A stretch of 64,000 nucleotides of DNA from DT-110 sp964342305 (GCA_964342305.1 CAYFGK010000017.1:1-64000), one strand, 5' to 3'; shown: positions 25,496 through 34,871, counted from the stretch's first letter. The notes: a model not told the origin generated them from the sequence alone. Made by a program: numbers and translations.

Positions 25496-25556
25496 TACAT
25501 TACAAATATGTTACCGATTCGTGCCAAAATCAAAGACAAAAAAAGGCATTTGTTGA
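25496..25556 (-). promoter_or_regulatory. Two-box promoter-like module, copy 2 (T9SS gene)
   Basis: Boxes at 25496-25510 and 25531-25556 are identical to those at 21969-21983 and 22004-22029, with a different 20-nt spacer. It lies just upstream of ATG 25464, leaving a leader of about 30 nt if transcription starts past the CATATTTG box. Confidence 0.7.
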
Positions 25557-25673
25557 CTTTTTTTGGGTATTTTCACACAAACCAAATTAAACACATACAT
25601 ACAAAAACTTGAAAATGAGTTATTTGTATTTTACATTTTAATTAATCTTTGTTGACCATATTTTCATCCCCCC

Positions 25674-27086
25674 ATGGCATCCAATCAACTCGTTCGCGTT
25701 TGTCAGACCCTGGACAAAAAAGAGATCCGCGACCTTCGAAAATGGCTCCAGTCTCCGGTCCATAATCAACGTGAAGATGTTGTTGACCTTTTCGAATACC
25801 TATTCCAGGGAGACCACCTGTACCACGACAAATTTCTGGCCAAACCGCGGATTTTTCAAAAAATTTTTCCGGGCGAAGAGTACGATGATGCCCGACTGCG
25901 GCAGACATTTCATTTCACCCTAAAGGCCATTGAGGAGTTTCTCGCCTACCAGAACCTGCAATCCGACGAGATCAATGCCCGCCTGGCCCTTGCCAAAACC
26001 TACCGCCACAAAAAACTGGATAAATCATACCAGAAGCGCATGCGGGAGGTAGAGAAGTTACAACATAAGCATCCCTACCGGGATGAAGGGTTTCTGATAA
26101 CGGAATATCTCCTGGAATTAGAACGGTACGAATACCTGAGCAAGCAGCAACGTACCTCCGATATTAATCTGCAGGAACTGGCGCAAAAGCAAGAACACAG
26201 CTTCATCAGCGGAAAATTACGGGTTGCCTGCTATATGCTGAGTCACCAACGCGTTTTTAAAACAGAATATGACTTTGGGTTGCTCGATGCCATCCTACCC
26301 TACGTTGCGAAGCGCGAGGATTTGCTGGAAGTAGCGGCCATCCGGGTGTACTACTATTGTTACCTGGCTTTTACCGACCGATCCGAAGAATCTCATTTCC
26401 AGAATTTCAAAGAGGCTATTTTCCGATTCGTGGATTGTTTTACCAAAACGGAAATTCGCGATCTTTATTTGCTGGCGGTCAATTATTGTATCTCGAAAAG
26501 TAATGCCGGCATTCCCGGCTACATGCAGGAAGCCTTCGAACTATTCAAGAACGGGATCGCCAAGGAAGTCTTTATTCAAAATGGCATTCTCGATTTCCGC
26601 ACCTTTCGTAACGTCTCCGGTATCGCAATCAATCTCAAGGAATTTGACTACGCGGAGCAATTCATCGAAAAGTACCAGCACTATCTGCCAACCAAGTATC
26701 AGGGGGACTTCGTAAAGTTTACCTCCGCTCAGCTTTACTGGAAAAAAGGCGACAACGACCAGGCCCGGCACATTGTCCTGCAAATCTCGGCCGACGACCC
26801 CCTCATGAACCTCAACGCCCGCTGGATGCTGATCGCCATTTATTACGAAGAAAGCGAGTTCGAGCTACTGGAAAATCTGCTCGACAATATGACCTCCTAC
26901 ATCAATCGGAAAAAAGTACTGGGCTACCATAAAACAGCTTACACCAACCTGATCCGCTACACGCGGAAGCTTATCCGGGTCAACCCCTTCGATAAGGAGA
27001 GCAAAGAGAAATTACGCAAGGAAATCACGGCCGCCGACCCACTGAATGCCAAGGATTGGTTTCTGCGGCAGTTGGATGAATTGTAA
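25674..27086 (+). CDS. Conserved alpha-helical protein of unknown function
   Basis: A 470-aa protein, predicted all-helical, soluble and rich in Leu, Glu, Lys and Tyr. It starts MASNQLVRVCQTLDKKEIRD, with a pattern of RDLRKWLQSPVHNQRED followed by repeated helix pairs (for example FEAIFRFVDCF, YAEQFIEKYQHYL, ARWMLIAIYYEES) that look like TPR-type or related superhelical repeats. I recall similar proteins as unnamed conserved ORFs in Saprospiria-like genomes. No catalytic motif is seen. It is divergent from the T9SS gene, with a 173-nt shared upstream region. A gene is certain; function is not. Confidence 0.75.
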   Translation: MASNQLVRVCQTLDKKEIRDLRKWLQSPVHNQREDVVDLFEYLFQGDHLYHDKFLAKPRIFQKIFPGEEYDDARLRQTFHFTLKAIEEFLAYQNLQSDEINARLALAKTYRHKKLDKSYQKRMREVEKLQHKHPYRDEGFLITEYLLELERYEYLSKQQRTSDINLQELAQKQEHSFISGKLRVACYMLSHQRVFKTEYDFGLLDAILPYVAKREDLLEVAAIRVYYYCYLAFTDRSEESHFQNFKEAIFRFVDCFTKTEIRDLYLLAVNYCISKSNAGIPGYMQEAFELFKNGIAKEVFIQNGILDFRTFRNVSGIAINLKEFDYAEQFIEKYQHYLPTKYQGDFVKFTSAQLYWKKGDNDQARHIVLQISADDPLMNLNARWMLIAIYYEESEFELLENLLDNMTSYINRKKVLGYHKTAYTNLIRYTRKLIRVNPFDKESKEKLRKEITAADPLNAKDWFLRQLDEL

Positions 27087-27250
27087 ATTCAGGTGTGAGG
27101 TGTGAGGTGTGAGGTGTGAGGTTTGAGGTGTGAGGTGTGGGGTGTGAGGTTTGGGGTTTGCGATCAAAACCTGATCTGTGGTCACCTTAACCACTAAAGT
27201 GGTATGGGAAAATAATTCCTCGATCCGACACCACCGCTAAAGCGGTGACC
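27087..27250. repeat. GTGAGGT array and composite element, copy 2
   Basis: After the stop at 27086 come tandem GTGAGGT units (27092-27160). Then an 86-nt core (27165-27250) matches 77-160. In the core, hairpins ACCAC-TAAA-GTGGT (27190-27203) and CACCGC-TAAA-GCGGTG (27232-27247) share a loop and differ by a compensated pair. GGTCACC (27180-27186) and GGTGACC (27244-27250) are reverse complements and could close an outer stem. The element runs into a scaffold gap. Past the gap, GGACCTT units continue to about 27385. Confidence 0.75.
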
Positions 27251-27350
27251 NNNNNNNNNNNNNNNNNNNNNNNNNNNNNNNNNNNNNNNNNNNNNNNNNN
27301 NNNNNNNNNNNNNNNNNNNNNNNNNNNNNNNNNNNNNNNNNNNNNNNNNN
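27251..27350. other. Scaffold gap (100 N)
   Basis: Nominal 100-N gap inside the composite repeat; the true length is unknown. Confidence 0.9.
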
Positions 27351-27436
27351 ACCGTGGACCTTGGACCTTGGACCGTGCACCTTGCCCTGTTTTCAGTTTT
27401 TTCCCTATTTTCGCCGCCTAATCCACCCCTCGGGCT

Positions 27437-28600
27437 ATGACATGGATTGATGTTCAGACTCCGGCAGATTGGAAGTTGTTTCACCAGGTACCCCGGCGGG
27501 TTTACCGCCAGGATCCCAATTGGATCGAGCCCCTGCATTCCGATGTAGCCGGCATCTTTGACCCCAAGCGTAATAAAGCCATGGAGCAGGGAGAAGCCCG
27601 CCTGTTTGTGGTACTCAATGATCAGCAGGAAGCAGTGGGACGCGTAGCGGCTTTTATCGATCCTATCCGCAACCGTGAAATGGGGCTGCGCATCGGTGGC
27701 ATTGGCTTTTTCGAATGCATCAATGAGCCGGAACTGGCCAACGCACTGCTCGACCGGGCCGAGCAATACCTCATTGAGCGAGATGTTCAGGTGATCGATG
27801 CGATCATAAATTTCGGGGAGCGCGACAAATTCTGGGGGTTGCTGACCCACGGATTTGCTCCGCCCCTCTACCAGGAGCATTACCATCCACCCTATTATCA
27901 GGGTTTCTTTGCCGCACGTAATTATCAACCAAATGAACAGATTCTGACCTTTAAAGGCAACCTCGGTGATGTACCCGCCAGGCGGCTTAAGGCCATTGCC
28001 CAACGCGCACGCAAGCGCTATGGCTTCACTGCTAAAACTCTGGCCGAGAGCAACATCCAAACATTTGCCAGTCACTTTGCCGCGGTGTACAATGTGGCTT
28101 TCGCCGACAAGCCACACTTTAAGCCGATCTCCGAAGCAAATATGTTCAAACTATTCAAACAACTGCGCCCCATTGCTGACCCCAATATGGTCTGCATTGC
28201 CTACCTCGGGGAACAGCCTATCGGATTTGCCGGCTTCATTCCCGATATCAACCCTTTTTTGCGCAAAGCAAAAGGTAGATTAAATTGGTTAACACTTCCG
28301 GGGTTTTTCCTGCGACTGAAAACCACCCGCATCAAACCACTGAAAGGCATTGCTTTCGGTATTGATCCGGAATACCACGGTAAAGGGGTTTTCGCCGTAC
28401 TGACTGATTTTACCTACCACCAATCCACCATGACCAATTATCCGCACTACTATCTGGCAGCTATCCGGGCACATAACGATATAATGGTTCGATCGGTCAA
28501 ATCCCTCGGCGTGAACATCGAACGCATCCATCTCGATATGCGCCGAATAATCGATCCGGCGATATCCTTCCAACCAAATGCCTTCATTGAACCTGAATAA
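27437..28600 (+). CDS. GNAT-like acyltransferase paralogue 1
   Basis: A 387-aa protein. The N-terminal 130 residues (MTWIDVQTPADWKLFHQVPR, then GRVAAFIDPIRN) resemble a degenerate GNAT fold. The conserved block INFGERDKFWGLLTHGFAPP follows near 125-145. The last 120 residues contain a second GNAT-like part (IACIAYLGEQPIGFAGF type strand and HGKGVFAVLTDF acceptor helix). It is about half identical by eye to the next gene, which it precedes by 85 nt. Both are predicted cytoplasmic. Substrate is unknown. Confidence 0.7.
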   Translation: MTWIDVQTPADWKLFHQVPRRVYRQDPNWIEPLHSDVAGIFDPKRNKAMEQGEARLFVVLNDQQEAVGRVAAFIDPIRNREMGLRIGGIGFFECINEPELANALLDRAEQYLIERDVQVIDAIINFGERDKFWGLLTHGFAPPLYQEHYHPPYYQGFFAARNYQPNEQILTFKGNLGDVPARRLKAIAQRARKRYGFTAKTLAESNIQTFASHFAAVYNVAFADKPHFKPISEANMFKLFKQLRPIADPNMVCIAYLGEQPIGFAGFIPDINPFLRKAKGRLNWLTLPGFFLRLKTTRIKPLKGIAFGIDPEYHGKGVFAVLTDFTYHQSTMTNYPHYYLAAIRAHNDIMVRSVKSLGVNIERIHLDMRRIIDPAISFQPNAFIEPE

Positions 28601-28685
28601 CAGTACATTAGTCTAAAACCCCGACCAGTAATCGCTCTTGAGGAGAGCAGACCTTAGATTTGACAACCAGCAACGACGAACCTGA

Positions 28686-29851
28686 ATGATTAGCATACAA
28701 CCAGTACATAAACCTAAAGAATGGAAACAGTTTCACGATGTGCAGCGCGAGGTTTACCATAGTGATCCCAACTTCATTGCTCCGCTGCGTATGGAAGTGG
28801 AGCAGGTGTTTAATCCCCAAAAGAACACCGCCTTTGCCCATGGGCATGCTCAGTGTTTTGTCTTAAAAGATGGAAAACGTCCGGTCGGACGGATCGCCGC
28901 CTTTATGGACAAAGAAAGAAGCAAGCACCTTAAGTACAAGGCCGGCGGCATCGGTTTTTTTGAATGTGTAGAGGATCCGGCTTACGCCAAAATGCTCTTC
29001 AACAGTGCCGAGGAATACCTGCGAACGCACGAAGTAGAGGTCATTGACGGTCCCATTAATTTCGGTGAGCGCGACAAATTCTGGGGTTTACTGGTCCATA
29101 ACTTCGCTCCTCCCCTTTACCAGGAAAACTACAATCCCCCCTATTACGCTGATTTTTTCACTCAGAACGGATATCAACCTTTTGAACAGATCCTTACCTA
29201 TGCCGGTAAATCAAGTGATATTCCCGTTGAGCGCTTGAGTCAGATCGCCAAGCGCCTGCGGTCGCGACATCCACTACGGGTCGAGCCCTTCAGCTACCAA
29301 CACATCGATACCTTTGCCAAGGATTTTGCGGAAGTCTACAATGCTGCGTTCAATGTATACGAGCACTTTAATCCCGTTTCTCCCGACCTCGTACGCACCA
29401 TGATGGAAACGGCCAAACCAATACTCGACCCCAATATCGCCTGTATTGCCTACTACGAAGATCAACCCGCCGGATTCATTGCCCTGTATCCCGACATCAA
29501 TCCGCTGCTCCAAGGGTTCTATGGTAAACTGAACCTGTTCACCCTGCCCAAATTCCTGTGGCGTAAGCGCTCCACCAGATCGTTCAATGCCAAAGGCATG
29601 GGCTTCGGGATACACCCGGCCCACCAGTCCAAAGGAATTTTCGCCTTATTGGTGGAGTATTTATGCAGTGACCGTAATTTAAAACGGTATCCTTATATGT
29701 ATCTGGCGACGATTCGCACCCACAACCACGAGATACGCTCCATCTACGATAAATTGGGCGTGCATGTTGATCGGGTACACGTAGCCTATCGGAAGCCATT
29801 GAAAGCGGGAATCGACATCGAACCTTTCGAGTTTATATCCAGGTTTGAGGT
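28686..29851 (+). CDS. GNAT-like acyltransferase paralogue 2 (3' end in gap)
   Basis: At least 388 aa, aligned along its whole length with the upstream gene. Shared blocks are GGIGFFECVEDP, INFGERDKFWGLLVHNFAPP, NPPYYADFF, DPNIACIAYYEDQPAGFIAL and HQSKGIFALLVEYL. It therefore arose by tandem duplication. Relative to copy 1 it should end near the gap. The frame runs through ISRFE into an AGGTTTGAGGT repeat unit and then N, so the real stop is not visible; a second repeat unit would supply TGA in frame. Function is unknown. Confidence 0.7.
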
Positions 29852-29951
29852 NNNNNNNNNNNNNNNNNNNNNNNNNNNNNNNNNNNNNNNNNNNNNNNNN
29901 NNNNNNNNNNNNNNNNNNNNNNNNNNNNNNNNNNNNNNNNNNNNNNNNNNN
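29841..29951. repeat. AGGTTTGAGGT unit entering a scaffold gap
   Basis: AGGTTTGAGGT at 29841-29851 is the same unit seen at 9573, 9601 and 48027. It is followed by 100 N (29852-29951). The repeat probably caused the assembly break. Confidence 0.6.
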
Positions 29952-29958
29952 AAGCCTA

Positions 29959-32505
29959 TCACCTGGAGGATCGCAGATCCTCTAAGTATTTCTCCAGTTC
30001 CAGTTCATCGTATACCAGCACCTCCCGTGCTTTGCTGCCCTCGCTGGGACCGACGATCCCCATGGCCTCGAGTTGATCCATGATGCGTCCGGCCCGGTTG
30101 TACCCGAGCTTCAGGCGGCGCTGGATCATGGAGGTAGATCCGTGCTGATTACTTACGATCAGCCGGGCTGCATCCTCGAACATCTCATCCAGATCTGAAT
30201 ACTTGAGTCCGCTGGCGCCGGGTACTTCCTCCTCACCGTGGAACTCAGGGAGGTAGAATGGTTCCGGATACCCCCTTTGCTGGGCGATAAACTGAATGAC
30301 CTTTTCCACCTCGGGGGTATCCACGAAAGCTCCCTGCAGACGTACCATTTCGCCACCAACGGAAAGCAGCATATCACCCCGTCCGATCAACTGATCCGCA
30401 CCGCCGGCATCGAGGATGGTGCGTGAATCGACTTTGGAGGTCACCTTGTAGGCAATCCGCGCCGGGAAGTTGGCCTTGATCACCCCGGTAATAATATTAA
30501 CGGAGGGGCGCTGAGTAGCAATGATCAGGTGAATACCAACGGCCCGGGCCAGCTGTGCCAGGCGGCCGATCGGCAATTCGATCTCCTTACCGGCAGTCAT
30601 GATCAGATCGGCAAACTCATCGATGATCAGTACGATAAACGGTAAAAAGCGATGCCCCTTAAGCGGGTTAAGCCGACGCTGTACAAACTTCTCATTGTAC
30701 TCGCGTAAGTTACGGGCCGAGCCCTTTTTCAAAAGGTCGTACCGGTTATCCATCTCAATACACAACGAGTTGAGGGTATGGATCACTTTATTAGTCTCCG
30801 TCGTGATCGGTTCCTCCTGATTGGGCAGGTAGGACAGGAAGTGGTGTTCCAGGGCACTGTACGGGAATAGCTCCACCTTTTTCGGGTCGATCAACACCAG
30901 TTTGACCTGGGAAGGGTGCTTCTTGTAGAGGATCGACATGATTATGGCGTTGATCCCTACCGATTTACCCTGACCGGTAGCACCTGCTACTAACAAGTGG
31001 GGCATTTTTGCCAGGTCGGCCACGAATACCTCGTTGTTGATGGTTTTCCCAAGACCAATAGGCAGGTCCATTTTTGCGCGCCGGAATTTATCGGAGGCCA
31101 GCACTTCACGCATGCTGACAATCTGCTTTTTCTTATTCGGTACTTCGATACCGATGGTACCACGCCCCGGAATAGGAGCAATGATCCGGATACCCAGTGC
31201 TGCCAGGCTCAGAGCAATGTCATCCTCCAGGTTCTTGATCTTGGAGATGCGAACGCCCGGAGCCGGTACAATTTCGTACAGGGTAATGGTCGGACCGATG
31301 GTGGCGCGGATCTTGGTAATCTCGATCTTATAATTCAGTAGGGTTTCGATGATCTGATCCTTATTAGCTTCCAGCTCCTCGCGATCGATCTCTACCTTTT
31401 CCCCTTCGTATTCTTCCAGCAGAGGCAGCACCGGATGCTCGTAACTGGAAAGTTCAAGCGTAGGATCATAAGGCTCCGAATGGTTCCTGTTTTCCTCCTG
31501 TGCTTGCAGTGGTTCACCGGCCCCCAAAGGTGTGGAAGGTTTGGCGGGTATATCACTGGCTGCTCCCGGTGTTTCCACTTCCAGTTCGGAATCCCCGGGT
31601 TGCAGAGGCCCTTCCGCAGAGCCTTTCTTTTTTTGTTGATCGACCAGGTCGAAGTCCAGTTCGGGAATCACCTCCGGTCTATCTTTCTTGGGAGAAGGCA
31701 ATTGATCCAGGCCTAATTCCTCCTCCATGAGTTCATCCTCGGTAAGGCCTGCCTCTTCGTCCACATTAGTCGACCGGATATCCCTTCGTTCTTTGAGCTG
31801 GGGGCGGTGACTCGGCCGGAGCCGGGCTTGTTCTTTTTCGACGGACCGCGGGGTCACGGCCGGACGTGTACGGCGATTACCGGTCAGTTCGATCCAGAAG
31901 CCTTTGGGGTCTTTGGTAAGCATTCCCCAGGGCATTTTCTCGAATTTGGGATTAAAGAACCAGATAACCATTACGATCAGGATGAATACAAACAGCAGTG
32001 CTTCACCCGCAACACCGACGAATTTGAACAACCAACCGTTCACCGATTCGCCGAAGGCACCTCCGAAGGGGAAGGTCGCTCCCGGTGCCACAAACTCCAG
32101 AAAAACGGAAAGCACCACCATGGATACCAGGCTGTAGCGGATAACCGGCACGTACCGCGACATGGGCGTTTTCTGTATCAACCCCCACCCCACTGCGACT
32201 AAGAGAAAGACAATGATATAAGAGGAAAGTCCGACTCCCCAATAGAAAAAACCATTGGAGACAATGGCTCCTAACCGGCCCAGCCAGTTAGCCATTTCCA
32301 GGTCGCTGCGCAGGAGTAGTTCCCAACTGAAACGCATCACGCGATCCTGGTCGATGTGCCAGGTAAACAAATAGGAAGTGAAAGCAATAAACAGGTATAC
32401 GGCAAAGAAGAGCATGAGTACCCCCATGAGCTTTGGCACACGTTCGTCTTTAAAGGCGAGTGCCAATTGATTCCCTTTCCGCTTTTTTCGCTTTTTTGCT
32501 GCCAT
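29959..32505 (-). CDS. ftsK: DNA translocase FtsK/SpoIIIE
   Basis: An 848-aa FtsK. Four hydrophobic segments in the first 190 residues anchor it in the inner membrane. A Pro/Glu-rich linker (about 210-350) leads to the alpha/beta motor domains, with Walker A GATGQGKSVG, Walker B IVLIIDEFADLI and RPSVNIITGVIKANFPARIA. A winged-helix gamma domain ends the protein (GSTSMIQRRLKLGYNRAGRIM). FtsK pumps DNA at the septum and aids dimer resolution. The basic N terminus (AAKKRKKRKG) is typical. Its 3' end lies 8 nt from a scaffold gap. Confidence 0.95.
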   Translation of the reverse strand: MAAKKRKKRKGNQLALAFKDERVPKLMGVLMLFFAVYLFIAFTSYLFTWHIDQDRVMRFSWELLLRSDLEMANWLGRLGAIVSNGFFYWGVGLSSYIIVFLLVAVGWGLIQKTPMSRYVPVIRYSLVSMVVLSVFLEFVAPGATFPFGGAFGESVNGWLFKFVGVAGEALLFVFILIVMVIWFFNPKFEKMPWGMLTKDPKGFWIELTGNRRTRPAVTPRSVEKEQARLRPSHRPQLKERRDIRSTNVDEEAGLTEDELMEEELGLDQLPSPKKDRPEVIPELDFDLVDQQKKKGSAEGPLQPGDSELEVETPGAASDIPAKPSTPLGAGEPLQAQEENRNHSEPYDPTLELSSYEHPVLPLLEEYEGEKVEIDREELEANKDQIIETLLNYKIEITKIRATIGPTITLYEIVPAPGVRISKIKNLEDDIALSLAALGIRIIAPIPGRGTIGIEVPNKKKQIVSMREVLASDKFRRAKMDLPIGLGKTINNEVFVADLAKMPHLLVAGATGQGKSVGINAIIMSILYKKHPSQVKLVLIDPKKVELFPYSALEHHFLSYLPNQEEPITTETNKVIHTLNSLCIEMDNRYDLLKKGSARNLREYNEKFVQRRLNPLKGHRFLPFIVLIIDEFADLIMTAGKEIELPIGRLAQLARAVGIHLIIATQRPSVNIITGVIKANFPARIAYKVTSKVDSRTILDAGGADQLIGRGDMLLSVGGEMVRLQGAFVDTPEVEKVIQFIAQQRGYPEPFYLPEFHGEEEVPGASGLKYSDLDEMFEDAARLIVSNQHGSTSMIQRRLKLGYNRAGRIMDQLEAMGIVGPSEGSKAREVLVYDELELEKYLEDLRSSR

Positions 32506-32612
32506 GAAGGTGGTGTCCTACGGTTGTTCGTCAACAAAAATAGGTATTAAATATGGGAAAAAATAACGCAAGGAAACCGTGAGCATAGTACTCTGACCTA
32601 TATTTTTTTACC

Positions 32613-32676
32613 TTTTTTTGCGAAAGCAAAACCAACAACTAACACGTTATCAACCATTTAGGCTTCCGCCAAAAAA
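32613..32676. repeat. Two mini-hairpins upstream of the YkoF-like gene
   Basis: TTTTTTTGCGAAAGCAAAA lies at 32613-32631, and GGCTTCCGCC followed by an A run at 32661-32676 (minus strand GGCGGAAGCC). Both have a short GC stem, a GNAA-type loop, and T and A tracts. They lie in the 231-nt divergent region between ftsK and the next operon. Confidence 0.55.
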
Positions 32677-32736
32677 AGAACAACACCACTAAATCAAATT
32701 ATTGCATTTACTCATTTTTGTTTTAACAACCAGCCA

Positions 32737-33006
32737 ATGAACCTTACCGCCGAAATCAGTATGTACCCCTTACACCAGGATTACGAGCCGATCATTCTCG
32801 ATTTTATTGCCGACTTGCGCGCGAATGCCGATATTGATGTAGTCACTAATGCCATGAGCACCCAGGTGCGCGGTCCTTACCAGCGGGTATGGGATATTTT
32901 GCAGCAAGCAACCCAAAAGAGTTTTGAAACTTACGGCAAGGCCGTATTCGTGGTCAAATTCATCCGTGGTGAGCTCCCCATCCTGGATGCGCCGATCACA
33001 GAATAA
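32737..33006 (+). CDS. YkoF/MTH1187-type thiamine-binding-like protein
   Basis: An 89-aa ferredoxin-like fold protein (MNLTAEISMYPLHQDYEPII, then TNAMSTQVRGPYQRVWDIL). The pattern matches small proteins of the YkoF/MTH1187 (thiamine-binding, YqgV-like) group, which bind hydroxymethylpyrimidine or thiamine. It is the first gene of a plus-strand operon with the aminotransferase (9 nt later) and a GNAT gene. The pathway link is an inference; no thi genes are nearby. Confidence 0.7.
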   Translation: MNLTAEISMYPLHQDYEPIILDFIADLRANADIDVVTNAMSTQVRGPYQRVWDILQQATQKSFETYGKAVFVVKFIRGELPILDAPITE

Positions 33007-33015
33007 ACCAACCAC

Positions 33016-34212
33016 ATGTTAGCACCTGATCAAATTCAACGCTACCGCCTGGAAACACCGGGCACTCAACACCACATCCACCTCAATAATGCCGGTGCAG
33101 CCTTGATGCCGGAGCCCGTAATGGAAGCTATAAAGCAACATCTGGAACTCGAAAGCGACCATGGAGGATACGAAGCAGCCGCGATGGCCAAAAACAAGAT
33201 CCAGGGGTTTTACCAATCCCTTGCCAAACTGCTGCGGTGTGAACCCCGGAACATTGCCTTTGCCACCAACGCTACCGATGCCTATTCCCGGGCCCTGAGT
33301 GCCATCCCCTTTCAGCGGGGAGACATTATTCTGACTACGCGGGAAGACTATGTATCGAACCAGCTGGCTTTCCTGCAGTTGGTCAGCAGGTTTGGTATTT
33401 CCATTCGCTATGCCGCCACCCTGCCCGAAGGAGGCGTGGATCCCGATTCGGTACGAACCATGGTGGAAAAAGAGCGCCCCAGACTCGTGGCCGTCACCCA
33501 TATGCCTACCTATTCGGGCCTCATCCAGGATGTTGCGGCCGTTGGCCGTATTTGCCGGGAGTACGATATCCTGTATTTGGTAGACGGGTGCCAGACGGCC
33601 GGACAACTGGACTTAAATATGGAGGATATCGGATGTGATTTTTTCAGTGCTACCTTCCGTAAATTTTTGCGTGGGCCCCGCGGTACCGGTTTTCTCTACG
33701 TATCGGACCGGGTGCTGCTCCGTGGTCTTCACCCCCTGTTCATTGATCTGCACAGTGCCAACTGGACCGGCGACGATACCTACCGTCTGGCCGAGAGTGC
33801 CCGCAGATTTGAACTCTGGGAGCGCGCCTACGCCCTGGTATTGGGAGCCCGGGCTGCTACTGAATACGCACTGGCCGTAAAGACCGCCGAAATTGAACAG
33901 CGCGTACGGCGACTGGCGAAGGATCTTCGCCGGAAACTAGGTACCATCGACCAGGTCGAAGTGCTCGACCACGGCCCCTCCCTGGGGGGAATTGTAACCT
34001 TGCGTGTCCCGGGCTGGAGCCCAACAAATCTGAAGGCCGTGCTGGACCAGGCCGGTATCAATTGCAGTCTGGTATTCATGGAATCGGCCCGGTTCGATTT
34101 TCAGGAGCGGGGTATCGAATGGGCCCTGCGTCTTTCACCACACTACTACAACCTGGACGCCGACCTGGATGAAGTTACCGGTATTCTGGATGAACAGATT
34201 AACCGATCATGA
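33016..34212 (+). CDS. Class V aminotransferase (cysteine desulfurase-like)
   Basis: A 398-aa PLP enzyme. Early strands IHLNNAGAALMPEPV and NIAFATNATDAYSRAL fit the class V fold. Its Asp/Gln cofactor contacts lie in LYLVDGCQTAGQL and the Schiff-base Lys in FFSATFRKFLRGPRGTGFLY. An active-site Cys loop of true NifS/IscS proteins is not evident, so a selenocysteine lyase/isopenicillin epimerase-like aminotransferase is more likely than an Fe-S desulfurase. It overlaps the downstream GNAT start by 4 nt (ATGA), so the three-gene operon is translationally coupled. Confidence 0.85.
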   Translation: MLAPDQIQRYRLETPGTQHHIHLNNAGAALMPEPVMEAIKQHLELESDHGGYEAAAMAKNKIQGFYQSLAKLLRCEPRNIAFATNATDAYSRALSAIPFQRGDIILTTREDYVSNQLAFLQLVSRFGISIRYAATLPEGGVDPDSVRTMVEKERPRLVAVTHMPTYSGLIQDVAAVGRICREYDILYLVDGCQTAGQLDLNMEDIGCDFFSATFRKFLRGPRGTGFLYVSDRVLLRGLHPLFIDLHSANWTGDDTYRLAESARRFELWERAYALVLGARAATEYALAVKTAEIEQRVRRLAKDLRRKLGTIDQVEVLDHGPSLGGIVTLRVPGWSPTNLKAVLDQAGINCSLVFMESARFDFQERGIEWALRLSPHYYNLDADLDEVTGILDEQINRS

Positions 34213-34757
34213 GATCCGGCCAGACCATAATAGAGCGCCAGGAAATAGCTTTAAAGCTGGCCCACCCCGGGCAGGCGGAAGAGTTATTCAATTTATTGGA
34301 ACGCGAACGGGGGACACTGGAAGAATTCGTACCCTGGGTTGCGGAAACACAAAGCCTGCCTGCTACTCAGCGTTTTTTACGGGAATCGGATCTCTTCAAT
34401 CAGGGAGGCCAGAAACTCATATCTCTCATCTATTGGCAGGGATTGCTGGCCGGGTCGATCGGTTTACTCCGGATCAACCGCCAGCACCGGTCGGCTGAGA
34501 TGGGCTACTGGCTCGGTAAAGAGGCAGAAGGCCGGGGAATCATGTCAACAGCCGCCCGCCTGCTCGTCACCTATATATTTGAACACCTGCCTATCCATCG
34601 CCTCGAGATCCGCATTCCTTCGCCCAATGTACGGGCCCAGCGTATTCCTCACGTCCTCGGCTTTCAGCACGAAGGGACATTGCGCCAGGGAGCCTTCCAC
34701 CACGGTCAGTTCCTGGACATCGAACTATACGCCCTCATCCGCACAGACTGGAACTAA
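34209..34757 (+). CDS. GNAT acetyltransferase (RimJ/RimL type)
   Basis: A 182-aa single GNAT domain. Typical segments are YWQGLLAGSIGLLRINRQHR (strand beta-4 area), AEMGYWLGKEAEGRGIM (acetyl-CoA pyrophosphate loop) and HRLEIRIPSPNVRAQRIPHV (Asn-containing acceptor helix), then LGFQHEGTLRQGA. This is the ribosomal-protein/amino-acid N-acetyltransferase type. It is the last gene of the YkoF-like/aminotransferase operon, joined by an ATGA overlap. The acceptor substrate is unknown. Confidence 0.85.
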   Translation: MRSGQTIIERQEIALKLAHPGQAEELFNLLERERGTLEEFVPWVAETQSLPATQRFLRESDLFNQGGQKLISLIYWQGLLAGSIGLLRINRQHRSAEMGYWLGKEAEGRGIMSTAARLLVTYIFEHLPIHRLEIRIPSPNVRAQRIPHVLGFQHEGTLRQGAFHHGQFLDIELYALIRTDWN

Positions 34758-34871
34758 TACATCCAACAATTTTTTTAGAAAAGCACTACAAAGACTTGCA
34801 TCAGCCAATGTATTGTTTTATATTGCAACCAAATCGTTGTTTTTTGTTTGAATTAACACCCTACACCAGCC

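Noticed and set aside
27092..27160. GTGAGGT tandem units as a CRISPR array
   Set aside because: Units are 7-10 bp with no spacers of constant length and no cas genes nearby.
27194..28117. A 307-codon minus-strand frame across a gap
   Set aside because: It crosses 100 N and is antisense to a well-supported GNAT gene.
28686..30083. GNAT paralogue 2 extended through the gap to 30083
   Set aside because: The last part after the N run is antisense to the ftsK 3' end; the extension exists only because N contains no stop.
33016..34212. IscS/SufS cysteine desulfurase
   Set aside because: No iscU/suf genes are adjacent and the active-site cysteine loop is not apparent, so only the class V fold is claimed.
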